A model generated the notes under the pieces. That model was given only the letters and a program-made list of their open reading frames with translations, was not told the origin of the DNA and did not search any database. A stretch of DNA of 64,000 nt, taken from NCBI GenBank assembly GCA_022829145.1, contig CM040764.1:5134875-5198874 (forward strand), read 5' to 3'. Positions 52,280 to 63,005 of the stretch are shown here, piece after piece. The stretch's first letter is position 1. Every line of letters begins with the position of its first letter. Source of the stretch: Albula goreensis (lineage: Eukaryota > Chordata > Actinopteri > Albuliformes > Albulidae). A program made the translations under genes and the position numbers.

Positions 52280-53257
52280 GTGCATTATGGGGCATTGCGA
52301 GTCCTCCAACTGTTCTTCTGCATCTGAGAGAAAATGTTTTGGAAAGAAATATGATTAATATAGACTGTGTCTTCTGTTGGAAACTCTTGAAAAGGACAAA
52401 CTTTCGATGTTGTACCGGTATTTGATATGTTCCACGAAGCCATACCTGGCGGATAGCATACCTCCAATGTTGACTACAAGAAATCCTTAATTACTCAGTA
52501 CGTATATACACATTCCATATTGGCAACTTTGAAAGTGTCACAGTCCAAAGCTGTCGTGCTGAATATCGTATGTATTAATGTTCTGAATACCATATCACTA
52601 ATAAGGTTCTAATAGCCAAGGCACTAGTGCCTCATTAATTTGAAAATAACTTACCTGAGGAGTTTCAGAAGTGACCTTACAATCCTGTAAACCGCTCTCC
52701 TCAGTCTTCTCCAGAAGGGTATTGTATTGCTAAAGATATCAACAGCACACCAACTATATTAATTTATTTAGTCCAAAGGAGCAGTAAAAAATAATCAATG
52801 TATTAGAAAGTTCATACATGGATAATAGTGCCAGACAATTTCCATCTGTAGTCCCTTGGTGGGTGAGCTCTATAAAGGAGTGCAACTGGGAAAAATAAAA
52901 CAGAAAATAAAGTTCATCGTTCATCATTAGGCATACTATAATTACAGAGGGTTATTTATTTGCCTTGTTCCTGATTCTTTTATTATCATTTTTTTTGATG
53001 TAATTGTGTGACTGAAAAAGCAGTTTGGATAATTTATTACCATGTGCTGCATTTCAGTTTTCTCTGTCTGTGACAAAAGTTCCCCCCACTCATGTCACAT
53101 CATGATTCGACAGAAAAAAACAGTCACCGAAGGCCAGGTCCATAAGTCTGACAGACATTTGTCAGTTCACAGCATGAACTTGGTCAGGCACACCGTACTG
53201 TAAGGTTGTGAGACGAACAAGTGAGCGGAACAACTGCAGGTGCATATGCTTTCCCAT
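52280..53257 (-). CDS. Possible small spliced gene of unknown function
   Basis: Reverse-strand exons with good splice borders and compatible phases: 53194-53257 (ATG 53255-53257), 52818-52885 and 52655-52729. A last exon near 52280-52330 is less clear. Joined, the first three encode about 69 residues. The protein starts MGKHMHLQLFRSLVRLTTLQ and continues with ALLYRAHPPRDYRWKLSG and QYNTLLEKTEESGLQDCK. The second and third exons are joined by an 88-bp intron (donor gtatga, acceptor atctttag), and the third has a consensus gtaagt donor. The end is ambiguous: acceptor ttctctcag at about 52329 gives 12 more codons, while another frame there reads DAEEQLEDSQCPIM. I recognise no family. The LFR and LYR tripeptides loosely recall LYR-motif mitochondrial proteins, but that is weak. 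It lies just upstream of the receptor promoter on the same strand. Confidence 0.35.
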
Positions 53258-53447
53258 GGCAGTCTGTGGATTTTTTTAATCTGTGGGCAGAAATAAAATG
53301 AAAAGAAATAAAATGGATGACTGTCAGAAATAGGCAATATAAATACACTTTATTGTATTTTTATGCTGGCAGAAGTCCTGTGTGTATGGTCCCTTAGGCT
53401 AGCTACCAGGGAATCTCTTTCAAAAGGGAAAAATGTTGGACTCCCAA

Positions 53448-53944
53448 CAGTGGTGGCTGGTGAACTCAAAACAGGGGAGGACCAAACTTTACCTTTATAC
53501 CTATCATTATGTTCAACCTGTTTCCATTTATCTTCCTTGTTTAACAATAAAACAAGTCACAGAGTGATCTACCTGAGTTGAGTAAATGGTTTCTAGTTTA
53601 ATTTTGAAACAGTAACCAAATATTATTTACTGATTAATTTACTGACATGTGCAGTATTTGTTATACCTTCATATTATTGTCGGCTAATTTATGTTTAACA
53701 GTTGTTGACAGATTCAAAACTTCAATGGATAGAACAAACAACACCAGTTTGCAAAGAACAGCAGTTCTATTTCAAAATGAAACTGGTAAATATTTTAACT
53801 ATGTATGTCAGCTGGTGTTGATTACTCTATCAATAATTTGTTTATTTTTAATCAAGGAGGGTAATTGGTAACAGGTGGAAAGTAATGATTGGTTTAAAGG
53901 TAAAGTTTGTTCCTCCCCTGTTTGTAGCTCACAAGCCGCCACTG
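53448..53944. mobile_element. hAT-type MITE, 497 bp
   Basis: The terminal inverted repeats are about 62 bp long. The left end is cagtggtggctggtgaactc, and the reverse complement of the right end is cagtggcggcttgtgagcta. The inner shared block aaacaggggagga is followed by caaactttaccttta. The element is flanked by an 8-bp duplication (actcccaa at 53440-53447, aatcccaa at 53945-53952, 7 of 8 matching), typical of hAT transposons. There is no transposase, so it is non-autonomous. Confidence 0.88.
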
Positions 53945-53952
53945 AATCCCAA

Positions 53953-56800
53953 GAGTTTCAGTAAAGTTGCCACCCATGAGTTGAAGTTTAACTGTTTAAC
54001 ACAGACATATTATTCCAGTTTGGTATGTGTTGTTAACTAACCATGCAAAGGAGAACAACTGATATAGCCCTATTGGAGAATGGTGATCTTCGGTTAGCCA
54101 GGATTTCTCAGGTACATTTACATAAATCGATTGGTAATTTGCCAAGCTATGAATTATCAATGCATACTTTCTATTGACTCCAGCTCTTCTACGATGCAGT
54201 GTTTGACTTTTGGTGTGGAAACAGTCACCGAGGGCCGGGTTTATTGGAGGAGAGGAGGACACATGCTTCAGCTGGGTCGCACAGCAACACAGCTATTTAG
54301 CCAGACACAGAAAGGACCAATTACAAAGGTGAAAAGCACGCAGCTGGCCCTTAGGCCAATCACATGCCAGAATGCCTTAGTCTGCATTCTCATTCCAGCC
54401 TGAGAGAATGACTGTGGGCGTGTGTCACAAAGACATCTGTGAGCACCATTCCATACAAGTTTGAATCTGGCTGTCTAATTCTGAGTGGAACTCCTGCCCA
54501 GTAACAGTCTTCTGGAGGGGAAGCCTGCTGCCTTATTGGCTGTTCCACGGAGATGGATGTCCCCCAGACTTGTTTTTCCGTTTCTCTTTGTCCAGTGTGA
54601 GGACACACCAGCAATGTCTACATTCGGAATAAAGCCAAGTTTGTAGTATTGTCTACGCAGGGGTCTCAGAATGTATTAGTCTGGTATTTCTTGCTGGTCC
54701 AGGTCGCATTAAGGAAACTTTTGTGTTTATGGTTCAGTGTGATACGAAGAAAGTTAGCACATTTATGTCGGGCCAGGTGGTTTCAAATCCAGACACTGAA
54801 TAGTTGATCTTTGACAAGGCATCATGAATGTATTCATTGTTTTTGGGCATAGGCTGCCTGCAAACATATCGGTCCCTCAGATTTCTGAGGGTGGATTTAG
54901 TTTGAAAAAGTTGGACAAGTTTGCCACCAGAGTCCTGTCAACACAAGATTGTGACCAGTAAGAAGTAGTAACTGAGTAACTGCCACACCACGGATAGCAG
55001 TTTGTCAGGGTCATAGTTATTTGAGATGTGAAATCAACCTGTCTGTGCCCACAGCTACCCCAAGCTTGATAAAGCATTAATTGAGTAAAGGAGGCTGTCT
55101 AAAGCTTTCTGTTTTCTGCGTATGTGTCAACGGCTCCTTTTTAACCCCTTCTGAGCACTGCGGCAACGGCACATCCGATCCTTCAGTGCGCTTGTCTTTG
55201 CCTTTTTTCCTTTCTGCAAGCCACACGGTGTTGTTCAGGGGAGCTCAGTTCTCAAAGAGGAAAACCGGTAACCTGCTAAGTAGCTGATACAGCATTAGCC
55301 TCATGAACCCTCGTCGACTTAAGCCCACCCTGGTGGGACTTAACCTATTGTATCCCACTGCTATGGACTCTGTTGAACCTTAGTTAGCTAATACCAAAGC
55401 CCAGACTTCTACGAGGCTGAAGCTGAGACAGGGTACACACCTGCACAAATTAATTTGTAATACTCACCAAGAACTAAACCGTACCCTCTACCACTGAGGT
55501 TTATAAACTGTATCTGTCTTAATGCTTCAGTACTATAAAGCACCCTTTGTTCTTTAAAACTGTTCTTTAAATTTTCTTAACATTAAATACCTTCATAGAT
55601 ATCAGTTCAAAATACATATAAAATGTAGATATGATTATATATATATGTTATAGTATAAATAATTTTACTGTGTGCAGTTGTACACATGATTTTTGAGGAA
55701 AGAAGAGATATTATATTGATTATTGACTATTAATCTTTGAGTACTTATGAGTCAAGTTTTTGGCAGGCACATCAAATATAAATGTCAGTATGTTAGCTGC
55801 TCATGAGATGAAATTTATATTTTGTAAAATGTAATTCGTTGAGCTTGTTTTCTAAAAGTTGCTTGTTTTTTGGCTCTGGCTTTTTGTCTGACGTCTTAAT
55901 CATCATTCTGACACTCCTGATGCTAACTGAGATTCTCCTTATAAGTCACAAATGGAAGCTACACCCACGCCTTGCACAGTGAATGGAATGTGATTTCAAC
56001 ACCAGCAATTTACATCAATGTCTTTGTTTTTATGCGCTGTTTAATCACCAAACCCAAAGCTTAACTGCTGAGCTTGAGGCTTTCATACATGCCATACATG
56101 TTGATAAAAGATGATTTAATATGTAGGGTATTAAATGACAAGCTCTTTCCTGAGCGACTTCACTTAATGGCTTATCTTTTCTGTTTTTAAACTGATTTGA
56201 TGTGTTAATTTTAAATAACAGGGTTAACGAAAGGGTGCTTTTAAATCGCAATGTTGTACACACTAATAACATTGTCAAATATAATTTCTGAAGCAGACCT
56301 TGTCTTAATCCATCAAGGGCTGCTTCTTTTTACAAAAAACAAATTCTTACGCTCGCAGTGGGGGGAGAAAGTGGGCAGGTATCGGGTATCCTATATGTTT
56401 TCCTTTAAGTATACTCAGAGAGATGCTGGAACAAATGAATGTGTTGTTGTCATACCTGTCTCTATCGTTTATCAAAGCCGAGGTTGTTCCAAGGCATGCT
56501 GGGGGCTCAGTCTCAGCGGGCATTAGTTACCTACAAAAAAGGACATTGTTTCTGATTTAATTATAAAGGTAAGAAATGATCTGACCCTCCTGGTGCCAGG
56601 TTAGGCGGGGTGTGCAGGAGCTGCATGCCATCAAATCTTAGAGTAATTGAAAGGGAAACGCTAGACGGTTACGGCTATCCTGCTCGGATGAAAAAAGGGG
56701 AAAAAAATGCACTATGTTAGATGATTAAAAAAAAAACATTGAATAAAGAGAAGTTTTCTTCTCGTTGGACCTGCCTCCAAGAGCTTTCTGGGAAGTGTGT
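53953..56800. other. Intergenic spacer, no gene seen
   Basis: AT-rich sequence between the hAT MITE and the transferrin-like gene. Short frames only, no conserved protein, no RNA gene recognised. Confidence 0.5.
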
Positions 56801-56801
56801 G

Positions 56802-56807
56802 TATAAG
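56802..56807 (+). promoter_or_regulatory. otomp: Candidate TATA box of the transferrin-like gene
   Basis: tataag in the context gtgtgtataagaaagagg, 114 bases before the start codon at 56916. This leaves a short 5' UTR of about 85 bases. A tissue-restricted secreted protein commonly has such a focused promoter; called by position and motif. Confidence 0.4.
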
Positions 56808-56915
56808 AAAGAGGCTATTTGAGCTCCATGGCTTTTTTTTGTTTTTGTTTCTTCACTTCCCACCTGGAGTCTTCAAAGTTTGAAAAGGATTTGAGATAGA
56901 AGCAGTAGGGTCAAA

Positions 56916-59900
56916 ATGGACCATCCAGCAAGGGAGCTTGCATTCTCATTCCTCATCCTCCTCCTAGTTTGCATATCCTGTCAAGCCAAAACCAGTAAGT
57001 TCTCTTTTTTTTTTTATTCCAGATACCACATTTTTGCTGTATGTATTTGTGAGTATCTGTAAATCTGGACACATAGGCAGGGAAACGTTAAAACGTTCTG
57101 TTGAAGAACAGAACTCTATGCAAGAAAATATTGCAGGAAGAAATCTGTTTCATTGCTTATCTTTTTAAAAATGGGTTTGCAACTAAAAATACAAATATTA
57201 TTTCTATTATCACTAATATTATACGATTCTGAAGAATGGGCTTAAGTGCCAATAGTTTAATGTTTCTTTGAGTAAGCTTAGAAAAGTTTGAGAAGGTTTT
57301 GACTTGTAAACCAAACAGAACATAACAATATACATGAAACATGAGTGACAATGATTGACAATGAATGGTTGAATTAAATAATTGGAAACAATCAAAACAT
57401 TTTTAGGTATGATTACTACGTGTACGACTGCCCCATGATCTCTAAAAAATTATGCATCTGGAATCACCTTACCTGTCCATTTTCTAATAGACATTAACAT
57501 TTAAAGATGTGCATAACAGTAAACACAAATTACAGCACAATATTTAATGATAAAATCAGATACACTAAAAACAGAACAGACCATTATAAGGTTTTGGGTC
57601 TTTGCCAGAATCTGTGGGTTTGAATCTAAGTTGGAAGGTGCTGTATTACTCATGTGGTTTAATGTTATTTAAGATTAATGGGTTGCGCTGGATTACTGTT
57701 TCTTCTAAGTGAACGCTCAATTTAATGTAACCGGGTCAATTGTATTATCTTTAATCAAGCGATCGAAATTCCACCGGGAACACACGCTCAAGAAGAAGGA
57801 GAATAGCAGTGGGATCCATAGGGAATGTGCTTTTTTATGTGTTTTTTCTTCTTGTTCAGTCACATGGTGTGCAGTTTCTGACGCAGAAGAGCAGAAATGT
57901 CAGGATCTCGCTGGGAACATCGTAGCCAAGAACATCCGTGGCAAGTTACAATGCACCCGAGGCTTCAATGCCGTGGACTGTATGGAGAAAATCAAGGTAG
58001 TGACAGCAAGACAGAGATGCTCCTTACTGGAACATTATGATGCAGTCTATCAAACAGGAACCAGCAAGACTGAATAATGAAACATGCAAGTGCTGATCCA
58101 GGATCTAGCAATAAACTAGACCAGTGTATCACTGCACTACTGAGTGAATAAGCACCTATTGCACAGTGTAGTGCATTTTACTAAGATAGGGAGTATATCC
58201 TTTTGAGACTTGCATAAACTACATTGCAGTTCATGAGTTGCATGAACAGTAGAAACAGAGGGACAAAGATGCATGTTGGTGGAAGCTGTGTGCTTCGTCC
58301 ACTCGCTTAGAGGAAACATGATGCTTATTTGACCGTTTCTGCAGAACGGCACGGCGGACGCTGCGTCCATGGACGCGGACGACGTCTACACCGCCGGCTG
58401 GTGCCACGGGCTAGAGCTGGCGGCTGGGGAGTCCTACAATGGAGAGGGTGAGCTCTGGCACCACGCCACAGCTGTGGTATAACATGACAGGAAGTACGGA
58501 CAGGGCGTGACCTCATCTGAACCTCCCCCCTCCTCCGACCCTCCACAGCGTGCGCAAACCAACCTGTCCTCCAGGCACAGCTGTCCCAGGCACCACACAT
58601 ATAGCTTGTGTTTCTACGAAAAAACATGTATTCCTGTGAGGCTACTCCAAAACACAAATTTTGTATGAAGGAGTGTTTCTCATGTACCGCTGATTACAGG
58701 GAAGAAGCATCACAACCATATGTTTCTGAACTGTTTTCTTCTACCGTTTAATAGTGCAGGTGTGACTACCTGGAGCCGACACGTAGTCGTAGATTACGCC
58801 TCTGCACAACAGTAACATTCCTCTCTCATTCAAAAATTTCAGTTTCAGTTTACATGCTTGATAGATGATGGTCAAATCATAGTCATTTTAGAGCAGATAA
58901 AATAATCATGAATATAAAAATTATGAAATTATGTCCCTCCCACCCCAACCCTCTCTCTTTCTCTCGCTCTAATTATATGTTAGTGTTTCCCTAATGCCGC
59001 CCTCCATCTCCCTCTCTCAGATGGGGTCAGTTACTACGTGGTTGCTCTGGCGCGGAGGTCCTCCAGTGACCTCTCCCTGCTGGAGATGCATGAGCGTAGC
59101 TCCTGTCACCCGGGCATCCGCACCACAGTGGGCTGGACTGTGCCCATCGGCTTCCTGGTGAACACCTCGCAGATCAGCGTGGATGAGCAGTGCAACTTCC
59201 CCCGAGGTGAGTGGGCAAGCCCCGGCACCCTGCCCCCAAACCTCCACACCTCCCCTGGCCTCCCCCTGACAAACACAGCACTGAGGGTGGTGTTGTGTGG
59301 CAGACAGACTGCTGACCTGTGGGACTCAGCTGGGGTTGCAGGCTCAAATCCCAGGGTGTGGGACAATGCTCTTGAGGAGGATTATTTTTCACCTTTGCAT
59401 CCTTATCTTTTTTTTTATGTACTGTGCATGAACTATCCTCCTCTTAGAAAAATGTTAAGCTTTATTGATGTGATATTTAAGATCTGAAATTTAAACACGA
59501 TGAGCTGGTCCAGATAAGCAAATGTAAATCACATGTTTCATGTATAAAAGCATCCTGCAACCATCCCAGTAAATATGTATTATTATTTATATGTCTAGTT
59601 GTCTCAATTCAACAATGAAAGCCTGTTTATGGAAACTTAAAATTGAAGTTTATTCCTTAAAATTAATGGTCCCTTCCCATCTCTCCCTGCCCCTACCGTG
59701 GATGGCAGTGGTGGGCGAATTCTTTGGTTACAGCTGTGTCCCTGGAGTCAAGGACCCCGCGCACGACCCCAAAGGGAAGAACCCCAAGAACCTGTGCGAG
59801 GCCTGCATCGGGGACGACAACGACCGCCACATCTGCGCCAACAACCCCCGCGAGCGCCACTTCGGGGAAGCGGGAGCTTTGAGGTTTTGAAATACCCGCT

Positions 59901-62822
59901 ATCACATAGGAGCACTGCAGGGGAGTATCTGTGTCTGTCATAGGATTACCCAGGGAGGGAGGGAGGCTTCTGTTTGGCTGGGAGTCCCCGCAACACGGTT
60001 CAGACGTAGCTTGTGTGCTCAGCCAGGAATCCACAGTCTGCTTACACCAGCTGTTAGAAGAGAGAAATGAAAACAGGAAGGGGACGCTGGTACATGAACG
60101 GTCTGAGACAGAATCTGCAGCTGGGGTATTGACACATATTACAGATGGTCCCTGAGTTACGATGGTCCGACTTATGATTTTCAACTTTATGATGGTGTGA
60201 TAGCATCACTTTCAGTGCAGTATTCAATAAATGACATGAGATATTCAACACTTTATTATAAAATAGTCTTTGTGTTAATGATTTTGTCCAACTGCAGGCC
60301 AATATAAGTGTTCTAAGCATGTTTAAGGTAGGCTAGGCGAGGCTATGATGTTCGGTAGGTTAGGTGTATTAGGTGTATTGAATGTATTTTCAACTGACGA
60401 TGGGTTTATCGGGACGTAACCCCATTGTGACTCAGGGACTGTCTGTATATATATATTTTTAAACTTCAGACATTAGTGCCTCAGTTTTTTATCAGCATAA
60501 ACCACCCAACATTATGAAACATGTGACACAGCGGCGTTCTCTGGTAGCCGCTGTAGACCTGCAGGCCGCCAGAAACAGGAGGTGGAGACAGATGGAGCCG
60601 TGCTTTTAATGGGCCCTTGATGGAGACACGTTTGCCTTGCAGGTGCGTGGCAGAGAACCTGGGAGACGTAGCCTTTGTCAAACACACAACAGTCTTTGAC
60701 AACATGCAGGGTGAGTACCGGCTCTCTTAGTCCCACATGAGAGAAACCAGGGGTGGACATGTTTGGAAGTGTAGCAGAGTACATGTGAGGCCAAGCTGTT
60801 TTTTTGACAGGTGTTATTTTCCACAAAGTGCGAACAAATGCATATATTTTTAAAATAATAGTATTTTTTAATGTGGACCTCTGTTGTAAATCCACTGGAT
60901 CATTCTGTTTATGCTGTTGCAGATAATTATCTTTTACTTTCACGGTTTTGGGTTTTATTTTGTTGCACTGAATATATTTATAAATCATCACTTGTACAAA
61001 ATGTGCCCTGAGAACCTGATCAGAATAAAAAGAGTTTTGTTTTATTGTTTATTTTTCCATATTTTACCAGTTTACAAAATAACACATTTTTATATTAAAC
61101 TTTTGGGGAAACACAGTTTTTCCCATTGACAGACTGTCTGTCTGATAAGTGTGGTAACTTAAAATTGTACATAATTTAGAGCTTCTACTTTTGCTCATTT
61201 ATTTTAATAATGAAATCTCATAAATGTGACTGCATTTTCAACAAGGGAAAAGATTCCATTGAAAAGGGTGGACACTGCCTTCCTCTTCAGCTCAATAATA
61301 TATTATAAATATCATAGCTTAAATATTTATATATATATGTGTGTGTGTGTGTGTGTTAGTACAATCTATAAATATTATTTCAAACAACAGTTAAAGACAG
61401 TTTGGCATTTCTCCCACCTGAATTGTAATCACAGGTCAGAAAAACCTCTCCACCTCCTTCCCCATGAGTACATTTAAAGCTGACCAGTGTGGTCATTTTC
61501 ACCAGTAGCTACTGCCCACCTGTGAGATATGGCCTTTTTAAAGTTATACAGTACTTGAGCTTCATTTTCTGCTGCAGCTGCTAATGTAGCAATTATTTAG
61601 TGATATCGAGTATGACAAGCTGAATATTATGCCCTTAAGCAGAGCTGTGTGGCATTCAGTCTTCCTCGCCATGCAGCGGTTGTGTAATTTCGGCATCAGC
61701 GCATTCTTCAAATACACCGATATCTTATTCAACAAATGCAAAGTGCGCACTCGAAGCACCACCACCCACATAAACCTGCAGTACCATGTTTCTTACACAG
61801 GATGGCAGTATTTATCCGTTTTGTTGGATAGAGCCACACTGTCGTGTTTAATGTCCGTGTAATGAGAGCCACCGTGTTGACAGTTAGCATGGGTTCACGC
61901 GAGGCTCCTCTTCTCTCATTGTGTTTTGATTAATATGATCTGTTCCATCCTTCTTATATAACAGATTTTAAGTTCCACAGAAATCTCTTTGTTCTCCCCG
62001 TGCCTCAATTTTATGCCTGAAGTCACGTCCGGAATTAATGAGGATTATTCTGATGGCCACGACATAGTGGGAGCTGTCTCCTAATGCAGACTCTGGCTGG
62101 GGGTTCTGTGGTTTCGCAAAGTGGATTCTCTTATGTGGCAGTGGGAAGCACCTTGGGAGTCTTTTCATCGATAATTTGAAAAAAGGACAGCAATTAAAAC
62201 CATTTCCTTTTGCTTTCGGGTGAAAAAGGGAAACAACCACTTGGTGGGTGGCATTTGACACAGTGTTCAGCCAGGTTTAACGCTCACTTGTGTAATAAAA
62301 TTGATATTTGTACGCCATCTTCAATAAAAACTTAATTTAAATGTGTTTGTAACATTTCAGCGCCCCTTTTCGCAAACAGGGATGTAAACACACACACACA
62401 CACACACACATGCAATAACCTAATCCTAGCTCTACCTACTGACTAATCAGTAGTTATCCATCAGCTCTTATAAGTCAAATGAAAGATAAAAATATTAGTT
62501 TGGCATTGTCCTGTTTATATTTATGTAATTAAGAACCGCGTGTTACCATTTTTTGACCTCTTGTCTATCTCCCTCTTTTTCTTCTTCTCCCTTCTTTTCC
62601 CTCACCCTCTTCCTTCCTCTCGTCCCTCCGTCACGCAGGTAAGAACCAGGAATCATGGGCCATGGACCTGGAGCTGGAGGACCTGAAGCTGCTGTGCCCA
62701 GATGGCACAGAAGCATCCCCTTTGACCATAAGCTGTGCCACCTCGCCGCCGTGCCCGCCAGAGCCGTGGTGGTGCGGCTGGAGGACAAGTGCCGTGTCTA
62801 CAAGTTCCTGGAGCGTGTACAG
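56916..62822 (+). CDS. otomp: Secreted transferrin-lobe protein (otolith matrix protein/melanotransferrin-like), 5' part
   Basis: Seven exons: 56916-56994, 57860-57996, 58345-58447, 59021-59206, 59709-59883, 60643-60710 and 62639-62822; the rest lies beyond the window. Residues 1-25 are a signal peptide (MDHPARELAFSFLILLLVCI). One transferrin lobe follows. It opens with TWCAVSDAEEQKC, then KCQDLAGNIVAKN, the MDADDVYTAG aspartate segment and VSYYVVALARRSS. VGWTVPIGFLVNTSQ, FFGYSCVPGVKDP, GDVAFVKHTTVFDNM and CHLAAVPARAVVVRL complete it. It matches the N-lobe of melanotransferrin, and fish otolith matrix protein 1 is a one-lobe relative, hence the symbol (moderate confidence; meltf is the alternative). 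Possible N-glycosylation sites: NGT and NTS. Odd points: Tyr of the fourth iron-site strand is Glu (HFGEAGAL), and the anion-site Thr and Arg are replaced (CHPGIRTTVGW). The seventh exon is one base short, and the donor gttttg after 59883 is weak. Confidence 0.85.
60142..60445. mobile_element. Tc1/mariner-pogo (Tigger-like) MITE
   Basis: A 304-bp element with imperfect terminal repeats: left cagatggtccctgagttacg, right in reverse complement cagacagtccctgagtcaca. It is flanked by TA at 60140-60141 and 60446-60447. The inside carries ggtaggctaggcgaggctat and gggtttatcgggacgtaacc, text I recall from Tigger-class repeats in mammals. There is no transposase. It lies in the intron before exon 60643-60710 of the transferrin-like gene. 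Confidence 0.75.
61339..61357. repeat. (TG)n microsatellite
   Basis: Short TG run after an AT run, in the intron between exons 60643-60710 and 62639-62822. Confidence 0.8.
62388..62411. repeat. (CA)n microsatellite
   Basis: About 12 CA units in the same intron, upstream of exon 62639-62822. Confidence 0.85.
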
Positions 62823-62837
62823 GTCGGTGTGGAGCTG

Positions 62838-63005
62838 AACAATGACATGCCTGCATGGTCGTGCCTTCCTGAATAGCCGACCAAAGATGTGCCTCCATGG
62901 TAGTATGTAGCTGACCAGAGGACCAATGGCGTGCCTACATGGTAGTTAGCTGCATACCAGAGGACCAATGGCGTGCCTGAATGGTAGTGTGTTGCTTGGC
63001 CAGGG
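62838..63005 (+). repeat. Minisatellite, four 42-bp units
   Basis: Units at 62838-62879, 62880-62921, 62922-62963 and 62964-63005, each exactly 42 bp with the core atggcgtgcctacatggtag and increasing divergence in the first unit. It starts 15 bases after the last visible exon of the transferrin-like gene. Confidence 0.85.
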
